DNA of 64,000 nt from Pseudomonas sp. Gutcm_11s. Lineage in GTDB: Bacteria; Pseudomonadota; Gammaproteobacteria; Pseudomonadales; Pseudomonadaceae. Location of the stretch: NCBI RefSeq assembly GCF_028649395.1, contig NZ_JAQSUW010000017.1:194116-258115 (forward strand), given 5' to 3'. The position numbers and the translations under genes are program-made. Every line of letters starts with the position of its first letter. The stretch's first letter is position 1. The notes beneath the pieces were generated by a model. It was not told the origin of the DNA. It did not search any database and saw nothing but the letters and a program-made list of their open reading frames with translations. Positions 28,013-36,443 of this stretch are shown here, piece after piece.

Positions 28013-29974
28013 TCAGGGCAGGATCAGGCCGCCGCTGGCCTTGTGCAGCTCGCGCAGGTGCTGGCCGAGCTGCTGCAGATTGGCCTCGCCGGCCTCGATC
28101 TCGGCCAGCAGCTCCGGCTCCAGCAGGCTTCGCACTTCCTTGTCGAGGTCGTCGCTGAGCTGGCGCAGACGGGTCTGCCGCTCGCTGCTGGCGGCTTCCA
28201 GCTGCTGCCATTCACCGGGTTGCGGCAGGCCGTAGCCAGCGTCCAGCAGCTCGGCCGGACGGCTGAGGAAGCCGCTGTTGTCGAGGATCTGCTGCAGCGT
28301 GGCGTCGGCCGCGTTGAAGCGGCTTTCCTTGGGGTTGTCGCGGGCATTCAGGTAGCGCTGCTTGAGCTGTTCCTGGGCCAGCAGCAGCTGGCGGCGGAGG
28401 GCGGCCTGCTCCAGTAGCAGCAGCGCGGCGCTGGCGCGCAGGTCGGCACGCGCGAACCAGCTGCGGCGCTGCTCGGCCGGCAGTGCCAGCCAGTCCTCGA
28501 CGGCCGGCTGTGGGATGTCCAGGCGCGAGCGCAGGATCTCGAACATCGCCTGGTAGCGCTCGCGGAAGGAGTCGAAGCGATAGCCCAGGCGCAGGGCCTC
28601 ACGCGGGTCGTCGAGCACGCTGCTGTCGGCCAGGCCGCGCCCTTCCAGAATCTCCAGTAGGCCGTTGGGCATGATGCTGTCGAGGTCCTGCAACTCGCGC
28701 CGGCCGGTGCCACCGCGCAGCAGCTTGAGGGTCTCGACGGCGCAGTTGTTGGAGAGGAACCAGTAGTCGCCGTCGTAGCTCCAGTGCTGCTCGGCGGAGC
28801 GCCGCACCAGGCGTTCGATTTCATCGCGCGACAAGCGCAGCGGTATCGAGGACAGGCTGCGCAGCTCGACCTTGGTGTACTCCTCGATGACCTGGGCCAG
28901 CGGCAGGATGAACAGGCGCGAGGGGTAGGCGCCGGTCAGTCCGTCCCAGCTGGACAGTTGCACGTCGCCGACGAAGGCGCGGTAGGACAGCACCAGATGC
29001 TGGTCCAGATCCAGGCGGCAGGCCGGCCCGCGCGGGCGGCCCGGTGCGCAGACCACCAGGCGCAGCATGCTGTGGCCCCAGCGGCTGGCCCATTGCTGGT
29101 TGGCTTCGGCCAGCAGGTAATCGACCTCGTAGACGCGCTCGGGATCGAGCTTGCCCAGCGGCTGACGGGCGAAGTCGCGGCCGGCATTCAGATAGGGATA
29201 GTCGCCAGGGCATGCCGCCTGTGCTGCCGGCTGCCAGGCGAAATGCTCGCGCAGGTAGCGCTGCAGGGTGGGGCGGCGACAGGCGTAGCTCGGGTCGAGG
29301 AGGAAGTATTCCATGTTCACCGCGAGAAACTCGCGCGGGTTGCTCAGCTCGTAGCTATCCGGCGAGCGGGCCACCTGGCCGTTGTCCGTCTCGCGGACAC
29401 CGCGGCGGCCGACTTGCTGCTGCCAGCCGGCGAGGTCGAGTAGCTGCGGGTCGTCGCTGAGGGTGAAGCGCCGCGCATCCTGCCCGCGACATTCGGCGCG
29501 CTGGCCGACCAGGCCGCTGGCCTGCGAGTCCTGCCGGCAGCGGGCCAGCAGGCGGCGCTCGGCCTCCGGCCAGAGGCGGGCGCGGTCATAGAGATGGGTC
29601 AGCTCGTGCAACACGGTGGCCAGCAATTCGCGCCGCAGGCTGCCATGGGCGCGCCCGCTGGGCGCTTCGGCCTGCGCTGGGTCGAGCAGGCGCGGCAGCA
29701 GGCTGGCGTTCAGCGCGAGGGCGTCGAAGCGAGTGGTACGGCCATAGACGGCGGCGGGCAGGTCGGCGGACCAGCGCACCGTCACCCCGCGGTCCAGGCG
29801 CTGGACGAAGCTCGGCGGCAGGGCGGCGCTGGCTTCGTCGAGCAGCTCCTGGCTGGCCTGGCGTTCGGCGAGGGAGAGGTCCTCGGCGTCCAGACTCAGG
29901 CGCAGTCCGGCCTGGGCGCTGGTGCCGCTGAGCAGCAGAAGTGCCAGCAGCCAGCGCGCGGCGCGCGGGATCAC
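28013..29974 (-). CDS. DUF4105 (Lnb-type) periplasmic protein with HEXXH motif
   Basis: A 653-residue exported protein with a signal peptide (residues 1-22, ending AQA). The start is GTG at 29974 and overlaps the stop of the DUF2388 gene. Residues 110-135 contain VLHELTHLYD, an HEXXH zincin-like motif. The central section (about 270-460) has the DUF4105 features LAEANQQWASRWGHSMLRLV and YWFLSNNCAVETLKLLR; the conserved His and Cys are those of the Lnb-type NlpC/P60-like acyltransferase fold. The C-terminal 170 residues are strongly helical. The role may be lipoprotein or envelope processing; this is inferred from the fold family only. Confidence 0.78.
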   Translation of the reverse strand: MIPRAARWLLALLLLSGTSAQAGLRLSLDAEDLSLAERQASQELLDEASAALPPSFVQRLDRGVTVRWSADLPAAVYGRTTRFDALALNASLLPRLLDPAQAEAPSGRAHGSLRRELLATVLHELTHLYDRARLWPEAERRLLARCRQDSQASGLVGQRAECRGQDARRFTLSDDPQLLDLAGWQQQVGRRGVRETDNGQVARSPDSYELSNPREFLAVNMEYFLLDPSYACRRPTLQRYLREHFAWQPAAQAACPGDYPYLNAGRDFARQPLGKLDPERVYEVDYLLAEANQQWASRWGHSMLRLVVCAPGRPRGPACRLDLDQHLVLSYRAFVGDVQLSSWDGLTGAYPSRLFILPLAQVIEEYTKVELRSLSSIPLRLSRDEIERLVRRSAEQHWSYDGDYWFLSNNCAVETLKLLRGGTGRRELQDLDSIMPNGLLEILEGRGLADSSVLDDPREALRLGYRFDSFRERYQAMFEILRSRLDIPQPAVEDWLALPAEQRRSWFARADLRASAALLLLEQAALRRQLLLAQEQLKQRYLNARDNPKESRFNAADATLQQILDNSGFLSRPAELLDAGYGLPQPGEWQQLEAASSERQTRLRQLSDDLDKEVRSLLEPELLAEIEAGEANLQQLGQHLRELHKASGGLILP

Positions 29975-30291
29975 AGGGCGAGAATGGCTTCGGCCAGTTG
30001 CTGGTCGGAGGCGCCGCGGGCTTCTGGTAGCTGCTCACGCAGGGTGGCGAATGCCGCTTCCAGGCGCGCGCCGCGGATATCGCCCTGGCTGGCGACGAAG
30101 CTGGCAGCATCGTCACGAGCGGCCAGCACGACCTTCATGTCACGAATCGAGGTAGTGGTATCCGACGTGAAGTCGAAACTACGGTCCAGGGCGCGGACGA
30201 TGATGTTGCTGGTGGCCACCAGGGTTTGCGCCTGGGCGCCGGCGGCGAGGCATAGGGAGGTGGCAAGAAGGGCGGACAACAGGCGGCGCAT
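29971..30291 (-). CDS. DUF2388 family exported protein
   Basis: A 106-residue protein with a clear signal peptide (MRRLLSALLATSLCLAAGAQA, cleavage near residue 22). The mature part TLVATSNIIVRALDRSFDFTSDTTTS matches the DUF2388 family, which is largely restricted to Pseudomonas and often present in several copies. No function is known. It is translationally coupled to the downstream DUF4105 gene, suggesting that the two work together in the envelope. Confidence 0.82.
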   Translation of the reverse strand: MRRLLSALLATSLCLAAGAQAQTLVATSNIIVRALDRSFDFTSDTTTSIRDMKVVLAARDDAASFVASQGDIRGARLEAAFATLREQLPEARGASDQQLAEAILAL

Positions 30292-30691
30292 GGCAGCGGC
30301 TCCAAACAGGCGAAACGGGTAGGGTTGGGTATTGGACGAAAATAGGCCCTGTCAGTTCAAGCTCACAGAGCCTGAGGCGGGAGGCTTGTCACGTGATCTC
30401 GATGATTGTGGCTGTAGGTCAGCTTCAGATTGCTGGCTGCCAGCTGCAATGTCGCGGCCAGATATGCCGCCGCTCGGTTATGAATGAAAGATGCGGAATG
30501 GAAGGTTACTGCGAGAAATAACGGGTGGTCATTGCAGGCAGCAATGGGGCTATGGTCGACATCTACGCCGAAACGGCCCTTATCATCCGAGACTGCTTGC
30601 TTTGGTCCGCATTTGCTGCTTGAGTGCGCGTTTATTTTTATAGGCGGTACCGCATCCAGATCAGTCGGGGTGTGGTGTGGGCTGATTCGAC
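30292..30691. other. Intergenic leader region of the polysaccharide island
   Basis: No convincing gene is seen; a plus-strand reading frame from 30484 overlaps the first glycosyltransferase out of frame and has no family features. Base composition shifts here toward AT. A weak promoter candidate is TTGCTG (30613-30618), 18 bases, TTTATA (30637-30642). It is followed by the perfect palindrome GCGGTACCGC (30644-30653). Short inverted repeats also occur at about 30433-30445 (GCTGGC-T-GCCAGC) and 30530-30546. Confidence 0.5.
30643..30654 (+). promoter_or_regulatory. ops-like element or palindrome ahead of the island
   Basis: GGCGGTACCGCA matches the first seven bases of the RfaH-recruiting ops element (GGCGGTAGCGTG) and lies 38 bases before the first glycosyltransferase. 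The same bases form a 10-bp palindrome, so a dyad operator is an equally good reading. Confidence 0.3.
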
Positions 30692-32101
30692 ATGATCATT
30701 CTAGTTGGTTCAAAAATCGACCAATCCAGTATTCAGGCGGCCCTGGGCAAGCCGGAGTACAGCTACTTCTTTTTGCTGAAGGACTTTCTTCCCGCCCTCG
30801 AACGATTGGGGCAGGTGATAAGTGTCAAAAGCATCGAAGAGGTCAATACGTTCTACCGGCAATATCGAGAAGCCGGTGAGCAGGTCGTTTTTTTCAGTTT
30901 CACTCCACCTCATCAGACCCCATTGGATCTGGCCTGCCCGACCATCTGTGTATTTGCCTGGGAGTTCGATTCGCTGCCGAGTATCTCGGAAGAGGAAGCG
31001 GCCAGGGCGCAATCCGGTGACTGGCATGCCGACCCGAGTAACGACTGGAGCCGTGTTTTCTCGCGGCTGTCCGGTGTGATTCCGACCAGTCGAGAAGCGG
31101 CCGCACTGGTCGAGCGCAGCTGCCAGGGGCGCGTGCCGGTTGTGGCATTGCCGGCGCCGATCTGGTCGCGCTTCGCGAGCGTTTGTCCGGAGCAGGGATG
31201 GCCAGTTGAAAAAGGGACGAGAAGTTTCCGTTTCGCCGGACAGGTTATCGATAGCCGACAGCTGAGGCTGGACCCCAAGAGCGTCGCCCATCGTCCCTAT
31301 TCCGAAGCCAAACGTATCAGCAAGGCTCTGCTGCAGGGTTGGTGGCATGAAGTGCGCCTGCCCATGGCACGCCCCGGCCTATCCCAGCCGGAAGCGCAAG
31401 CGCCGGAATTGCGCCCGGTCAGTGTCGATGGCGTCGTGTACACCAGCGTGCTCAATCCGGCGGACGGGAGGAAGAACTGGATAGATATGCTCAGTGCCTT
31501 CTGCTGGGCCTTCCGCGATCAGCCGGATGCCACGCTGATACTGAAGATGACCCACAGGGACATCGAGCTATATCGCGGCACTCTCTTGAACACTCTGGCG
31601 CGGTTGTCGCCATTCCGTTGTCGAGTCATCGCGCTTCACGGCTTTCTCGATGATGAGCAGTACCTGGAATTGATCAAGGCAACCACCTATTACGTGAATG
31701 CCTCCTCCGGCGAAGGGCTGTGTATCCCGCTGATGGAGTTCCTCAGTTGCGGAAGGCCGGCGCTGGCGCCAGCCCATACGGCGATGGCCGATTATCTGAA
31801 TGAAGATTGCGCATTTCTCGTCGATTCCTGCCTCCAGCCAACCGACTGGCCGCACGACCCGACCGGCATACATCTGACGCACAGCCATCGCCTCAACTGG
31901 GAGTCGTTGATGCAGCTCTACCGGGACAGCTACGAAATCGCGGGCGATCAGGCGCGTTATTCGAGCATGTCCAGGCAAGCAAGCGCCCGTCTGTGCGACT
32001 TCAGCTCTCTGGAACGTGTGGTGGGCGAGTTGCAGGGCTTCCTGGCGAAGATGCTGTCGCAGTCGGCGCCAGCCTCGCAATGCGAGGAGCTGCCGCGATG
32101 A
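30692..32101 (+). CDS. Glycosyltransferase family 4-like protein (first of a tandem pair)
   Basis: A 469-residue cytoplasmic glycosyltransferase of GT-B type. The C-terminal half has the GT4-like EX7E region SSGEGLCIPLMEFLSCGRPALAP near residue 345 and the TSVLNPADGRKNWIDMLSAF segment near 250. The N-terminus (KPEYSYFFLLKDFLP) is shared with the next gene product, of which it is clearly a paralogue. It is the first gene of the island and overlaps the second by four bases. In P. aeruginosa, glycosyltransferase, methyltransferase and acyltransferase genes (the PA5455-PA5459 group) lie next to rmd and contribute to CPA; these may be their counterparts. Acceptor and donor are unknown. Confidence 0.82.
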   Translation: MIILVGSKIDQSSIQAALGKPEYSYFFLLKDFLPALERLGQVISVKSIEEVNTFYRQYREAGEQVVFFSFTPPHQTPLDLACPTICVFAWEFDSLPSISEEEAARAQSGDWHADPSNDWSRVFSRLSGVIPTSREAAALVERSCQGRVPVVALPAPIWSRFASVCPEQGWPVEKGTRSFRFAGQVIDSRQLRLDPKSVAHRPYSEAKRISKALLQGWWHEVRLPMARPGLSQPEAQAPELRPVSVDGVVYTSVLNPADGRKNWIDMLSAFCWAFRDQPDATLILKMTHRDIELYRGTLLNTLARLSPFRCRVIALHGFLDDEQYLELIKATTYYVNASSGEGLCIPLMEFLSCGRPALAPAHTAMADYLNEDCAFLVDSCLQPTDWPHDPTGIHLTHSHRLNWESLMQLYRDSYEIAGDQARYSSMSRQASARLCDFSSLERVVGELQGFLAKMLSQSAPASQCEELPR

Positions 32102-33591
32102 GGTTCCTGGTTTATTCCGAGGTCAATGCCGACACTATCGCCAGCAATCTGGGGCAGTCCGAGTACAGCTATTACTTCGTGCTCAAGGAGTTCCTTCCCG
32201 TCCTGCGCGGGCTGGGCGAAGTGCAGGTAGTGAAGGATCCGCTGCGCGAAGTCGATGCGCTTTATGCCCAGGCCCGTAAGGGCGGCGAGAAGTGCGTTTT
32301 CCTTTCTTTCACGCCGCCACACAAGACCCCGTTGGGTCTTCGCTGCCCCACCTGGCCGGTTCTGGCTTGGGAGTTCGACAGCATCCCCACCGAACATTGG
32401 TTCGGCGAGCGCCACCAGAATTGGCGCCATGCGCTGGCACGCTGCGGCCACGCGATCACCCACTCCGGAATGACCCTTGATCTCATCAGGCGAGAGATGG
32501 GGGCGGACTATCCAGTGGCGTCCATCCCCGCACCGGTCTGGGACAAGTACGCCGCGCTGCGCGAACGTCTTGCCGCACAGCCAAGTCCGCAAGCCGTGGA
32601 GCTGCATCTCAGCTCGGGCATACTGATCGACAGCCATGCTGCCGATTTCGCGGAGCAACTCCCCGATCGCGAGAAGGTGGTAGCCGCAGTCGCCGCGGCG
32701 CGCCAGCCTCGCGGCGCTGCCAGTCCTGCGGCGGCGCTGCCGCGTGAGCGCCAGCAGTCTCTGCTTCGCATCACTTATCGCTATGCCATGGAGTGGTACC
32801 GCCTGGTGGGTCGCGAGCTTCTCGCCGACTGGCACCTGTATGCCCGGCACAAGCTGTTCGGTCAGCCGCTGCCGCCGAAAGCCGAACCGATCAAGCCGCC
32901 AATGCCTGAGAGCTGGTTCCCCCGGGAGCCGCGGCTGGCTCTGTCCGGAGTGGTATTTACATCCCTGTTCAATCCTAGCGACGGCCGAAAGAACTGGGTG
33001 GACATGCTGACGGCATTCTGCACAGCCTTCCATGACTGTCCGGACGCTACCCTGGTGTTCAAGTTGGGCAACAACGATTGCCAGCCGGAAATCAACGACA
33101 TGCTTATCTGCATGGCGCGGCTGCCCAGATTCGCCTGCCGGGTGGTGGTATTCAATGGCTTCCTCGAGGGTGCGGATTTCGAGAGGCTGATCGAGGCGAC
33201 CCATTTCGTGGTCAATGCCTCCTACGGTGAAGGGCAATGCCTGCCGTTGATGGAGTTTCTCTCCTGCGGTCGGCCTGCGGTGGCTCCGCGCAATTCCGCC
33301 ATGCTCGACTACATGGACACGGAAGTCGGCTTCGTGGTGGATGGCTGGCAGGAAGCCAGGGCCTGGCCCCAGGACCCGCGAGCCGCTTTCCGTACCTGTC
33401 AGCAACAGATCAATTGGGAGTCCTTGGTTCAGGCTTATAAGGACGCCTACCGTTGTGTTCGCGAGGAGCCTGCGCGTTATGCCGAGATGTCGCGCAATGC
33501 GGTTGAGCGGATGCGGGGGCACTGCTCCCGAGAGCAGGCAAGCCAGAGGCTGCGCGAGCTTATGCAGCTCGAGGAGCTGCCAACATGCTGA
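32098..33591 (+). CDS. Glycosyltransferase family 4-like protein (second of the pair)
   Basis: A 497-residue GT-B enzyme. The start ATG at 32098 overlaps the stop of the preceding gene (ATGA); longer in-frame readings run back into that gene. It parallels the first copy from QSEYSYYFVLKEFLP at residue 20 to ASYGEGQCLPLMEFLSCGRP near 375, with a longer middle section (residues 180-270, containing a basic, Ala-rich stretch). The conserved EX7E glutamates are present. The tandem pair probably acts on consecutive linkages of the same glycan. Seven bases overlap the following methyltransferase gene. Confidence 0.82.
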   Translation: MRFLVYSEVNADTIASNLGQSEYSYYFVLKEFLPVLRGLGEVQVVKDPLREVDALYAQARKGGEKCVFLSFTPPHKTPLGLRCPTWPVLAWEFDSIPTEHWFGERHQNWRHALARCGHAITHSGMTLDLIRREMGADYPVASIPAPVWDKYAALRERLAAQPSPQAVELHLSSGILIDSHAADFAEQLPDREKVVAAVAAARQPRGAASPAAALPRERQQSLLRITYRYAMEWYRLVGRELLADWHLYARHKLFGQPLPPKAEPIKPPMPESWFPREPRLALSGVVFTSLFNPSDGRKNWVDMLTAFCTAFHDCPDATLVFKLGNNDCQPEINDMLICMARLPRFACRVVVFNGFLEGADFERLIEATHFVVNASYGEGQCLPLMEFLSCGRPAVAPRNSAMLDYMDTEVGFVVDGWQEARAWPQDPRAAFRTCQQQINWESLVQAYKDAYRCVREEPARYAEMSRNAVERMRGHCSREQASQRLRELMQLEELPTC

Positions 33592-34454
33592 GCAAGTTGA
33601 TGTTCTGGCGCCAGAAAGCACCGCAGCTCAATGTCGATGCATCAGACGTAGTCTCTGATGCAGATTACGTCGATCCCCGCGATTGCGGGCTGGTCGATCT
33701 TGTGCAAAGCGGATGGTTCCAGAACGAGAGCGGCGAGCTGTTTCAAGGCTTCCCGATCGGTGGCGATGATGTCGTGCTCGATGTCGGTTGTGGCGCGGGC
33801 TTTGCCACGATGTTTGCCGCCAGCAGGGGCGCGCATGTGATCTTCAGTGATGTGGTGGCGGAGAAGGTGGAGAACCTGCGCGAGCGCGTCGTTGCTACGC
33901 CTGCACGCACTGCGCAGGGGCTGGTTTCGGACTCCGATCCGCTGCCATTGGCAGATGCCACGGCCACGCGGGTAGCCGCATTGGAGATGCTTGAGCATGT
34001 GTCGGATCCGCAAAAGGTGATGAGGGAGCTGGTTCGTGTTGGAAAACCCGGCGCTCTGTATCTACTGGCGGTACCGGATGCGCGTAGCGAGCACATGCAG
34101 CAGGGGCTGGCCCCGCAGTCTTACTTCAGCGCGCCCAATCATATCCACGTGTTTTCCCGCGAGCAGTTCGCGCGACTGGTGGAGGATGCGGGGCTGATCA
34201 TCGAGCATCGTGGAACCTATGGCTTCTTCTGGTCTATGTGGATGCTCATTTACTGGACCTGGGCGAAGTCGACGGGGCAGGATCTCGACTCGATTCCGCA
34301 CGACGTGGTGCAGCCGCCATATCCGCAGATCGTCAATGATTGGGCGAAGCTCTGGCACGCCATCATCAAGATGCCCGCATCCGACTCCATGAAGAATGCG
34401 CTGGATGAGTTACTTCCCAAGAGTCAGGTGATAGTGGCGCGCAAGCCACTGTGA
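33585..34454 (+). CDS. SAM-dependent methyltransferase (first of a tandem pair)
   Basis: A 289-residue class I methyltransferase. The SAM-binding motif I is VLDVGCGAGFA near residue 65, followed by the acidic loop IFSDVVAEKVENL and motif IV-type ALEMLEHVSDPQKVMRELVRVGKPGA near 130. A hydrophobic patch TYGFFWSMWMLIYWTW near 215 suggests membrane or lipid association. It overlaps the upstream glycosyltransferase gene. Probable role: O-methylation of a sugar in the surface polysaccharide, perhaps chain capping as in other ABC-transporter-exported O-antigens; this is inferred from position. Confidence 0.85.
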   Translation: MLSKLMFWRQKAPQLNVDASDVVSDADYVDPRDCGLVDLVQSGWFQNESGELFQGFPIGGDDVVLDVGCGAGFATMFAASRGAHVIFSDVVAEKVENLRERVVATPARTAQGLVSDSDPLPLADATATRVAALEMLEHVSDPQKVMRELVRVGKPGALYLLAVPDARSEHMQQGLAPQSYFSAPNHIHVFSREQFARLVEDAGLIIEHRGTYGFFWSMWMLIYWTWAKSTGQDLDSIPHDVVQPPYPQIVNDWAKLWHAIIKMPASDSMKNALDELLPKSQVIVARKPL

Positions 34455-34484
34455 ACCTGCAACAAATAGATAATGAGGACTCCC

Positions 34485-35318
34485 ATGCTGGGATTGCTGA
34501 AGCGAATCGGACGTCGGGTACTTGGAACCCCTGTGCAACCTGAACGCCCCCAGGTGGCGGATGACCCAACGCTGACCGACGCCCATCTGAGTGGCTGGTT
34601 TCATCGTGAAAGCCAGGAGCTTTTCGAGGGGTTCCCGATAGCCGCTGAAGATAGCGTGCTGGACATTGGTTGTGGCGATGGCACTTTCGTACGCTTTTGT
34701 GCCGAGTTCGGTGCTGAAGTTATCTTCGCCGACATCGACGGGGAGAAGATCGCTGGGGTCGAGCGCTCGTTGCAGGGCTCGCGTGCACGTGGCGTTGTGC
34801 CGTTGGTGACCGACGCTAACCCGCTGCCGTTGCCAGATGCGCGTGTCAGTAAGGTAGTAGCCATGGAGGTGCTGGAGCACGTGGAGGATCCGGCGCAGTT
34901 CGTGAGGGAGCTGGTACGTGTCGGCAAGCCTGGCGCGCAGTACCTGATCACGGTTCCGGATGCGCTGGCCGAGAACGTACAGAAAAACCTGGCTCCCGCT
35001 TCTTACTTCGAGCGGCCCAACCATATTCGTGTCTTCCAGCGTGACGAGTTCGAGAAGCTGCTCACCGATGCTGGTCTGATCGTCGAGAAGCGTGCCTATT
35101 ACGGCTTCTACTGGTCCATCTGGTGGTTCTTCTTCTGGGCGTGCAAGCAGGAGCTGTCGCCGCCATGGCATCCGCTGCTCGAGACCTGGCAGCGTACGTG
35201 GGGCATCCTGCTTTCTACTCCGGATGGTCCACGCATCAAGAAGGCGCTGGACGAGGCGATGCCTAAGAGCCAAGCGATCATCGCCCGCAAGCCTTCTTCC
35301 CCACCTACCGGGCAATGA
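34485..35318 (+). CDS. SAM-dependent methyltransferase (second of the pair)
   Basis: A 277-residue class I methyltransferase and close paralogue of the preceding gene product. The start is placed at ATG 34485, which has GAGG six bases upstream; ATG 34473 would put the start within that ribosome-binding site. Motif I is VLDIGCGDGTFV and the post-motif region MEVLEHVEDPAQFVRELVRVGKPGAQY. Both copies end with the same type of tail (DELLPKSQVIVARKP, here DEAMPKSQAIIARKP). It overlaps the acyltransferase gene (ATGA). Two methylation positions, or subfunctionalised copies, are likely. Confidence 0.85.
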   Translation: MLGLLKRIGRRVLGTPVQPERPQVADDPTLTDAHLSGWFHRESQELFEGFPIAAEDSVLDIGCGDGTFVRFCAEFGAEVIFADIDGEKIAGVERSLQGSRARGVVPLVTDANPLPLPDARVSKVVAMEVLEHVEDPAQFVRELVRVGKPGAQYLITVPDALAENVQKNLAPASYFERPNHIRVFQRDEFEKLLTDAGLIVEKRAYYGFYWSIWWFFFWACKQELSPPWHPLLETWQRTWGILLSTPDGPRIKKALDEAMPKSQAIIARKPSSPPTGQ

Positions 35319-36436
35319 GCAACCGCATAGCCGACATTGAAATGCTGCGCGGTTTTGCCGTGCTGTTCGTGGTTATCCATCACGCCAATGGTGCTCTGTT
35401 CACTTGGAGCAGTTCGGCGATGTCGCATTTCTACAGCTACTTCTGTGGAGGCGTCGGTGTCGATCTGTTCTTCGCTATTTCTGGCTTTGTAATCGCCCGG
35501 GACTTGATACCGCGTCTGCGTGAAAGTCAGAGCGGTAAGGTGGCTCGAGCCATCACGCTGGCCTTCTGGGTGCGTAGGGCATGGCGCTTGTGGCCATCCG
35601 CCTGGCTATGGCTGGGCGTTATCTTGCTTGCCAGTATTTGGTTCAACTCAACAGAGGCGTTCGGCAGCTTCCAGACCAATCTTGAGGCCACCTTTGCTGG
35701 GGTGCTGCAGATAGCCAATCTGCGATTCGCTGATAGCTTCATGCGCTATTTCTATGGTGCCAGTTTTCCGTATTGGAGTTTGTCACTGGAAGAGCAATTC
35801 TATTTCCTGCTTCCGCTGGTAGTGTTGATTGCTCGGCGTTACTTGGTTTGGGTATTGCTCGCGCTGGTACTGTTGCAGTTCTTCCAGCAGCGTTCATTGA
35901 TCATGCTGATGTTCCGTACGGACGCCATTGCACTTGGAGTGTTGCTCGCGCTCTGGTCCGCACATCCGTCTTATCAGGCGTTTAAGCCGACTCGGCTGGC
36001 CCGTAATGGACTGGGCATGCTGGCGTTGTTCAGCATGCTGTTATGCATAGCGGCTCTCGGATCAGAATGGCTCAGCACTATCCATTTCAATTATGGAATC
36101 ATCGCTGTCGTTTCGGCTGCCTTGGTTTGGGTAGCTTCATACGATGCTGATCTGCTTTTTCCAAACGGGTTGTTCAAGAACCTGATGATTTGGCTGGGGA
36201 CGCGCTCCTACGCCATTTATCTGGTACATATTCCGGCATTTTTCTTCGCGCGGGAGCTTTACCATCGGCTAGCCCCTGCATCGCTGGGCCCCGATGAAAA
36301 TATGTTTTGGCCTTTGTTGATTATGGCTGGCGCTCTGATCCTGCTCTTGAGCGATTTGAATTATCGCTTTGTAGAAATTCCCCTCAGGGCGCGCGGGGTT
36401 ACCTTGGCCAATAAGATTCTTAAGAAAGCATCGTGA
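35315..36436 (+). CDS. Acyltransferase family 3 (OafA-like) membrane protein
   Basis: A 373-residue inner-membrane O-acyltransferase with ten or so membrane segments. It opens with IADIEMLRGFAVLFVVIHHANG, the conserved R-G-hAhhhVhhhH element of the family, and has GGVGVDLFFAISGFVIA near residue 50 and YWSLSLEEQFYFLLPL near 150. No SGNH domain is fused at the C-terminus. It probably acetylates a sugar of the exported glycan at the periplasmic face or its lipid-linked precursor. Coupled to the methyltransferase by ATGA overlap. Confidence 0.88.
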   Translation: MSNRIADIEMLRGFAVLFVVIHHANGALFTWSSSAMSHFYSYFCGGVGVDLFFAISGFVIARDLIPRLRESQSGKVARAITLAFWVRRAWRLWPSAWLWLGVILLASIWFNSTEAFGSFQTNLEATFAGVLQIANLRFADSFMRYFYGASFPYWSLSLEEQFYFLLPLVVLIARRYLVWVLLALVLLQFFQQRSLIMLMFRTDAIALGVLLALWSAHPSYQAFKPTRLARNGLGMLALFSMLLCIAALGSEWLSTIHFNYGIIAVVSAALVWVASYDADLLFPNGLFKNLMIWLGTRSYAIYLVHIPAFFFARELYHRLAPASLGPDENMFWPLLIMAGALILLLSDLNYRFVEIPLRARGVTLANKILKKAS

Positions 36437-36443
36437 GTGAAAA

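Noticed and set aside
30484..30879. 131-codon frame before the first glycosyltransferase
   Set aside because: Overlaps the glycosyltransferase gene in another frame for about half its length and has no family resemblance or good ribosome-binding site.
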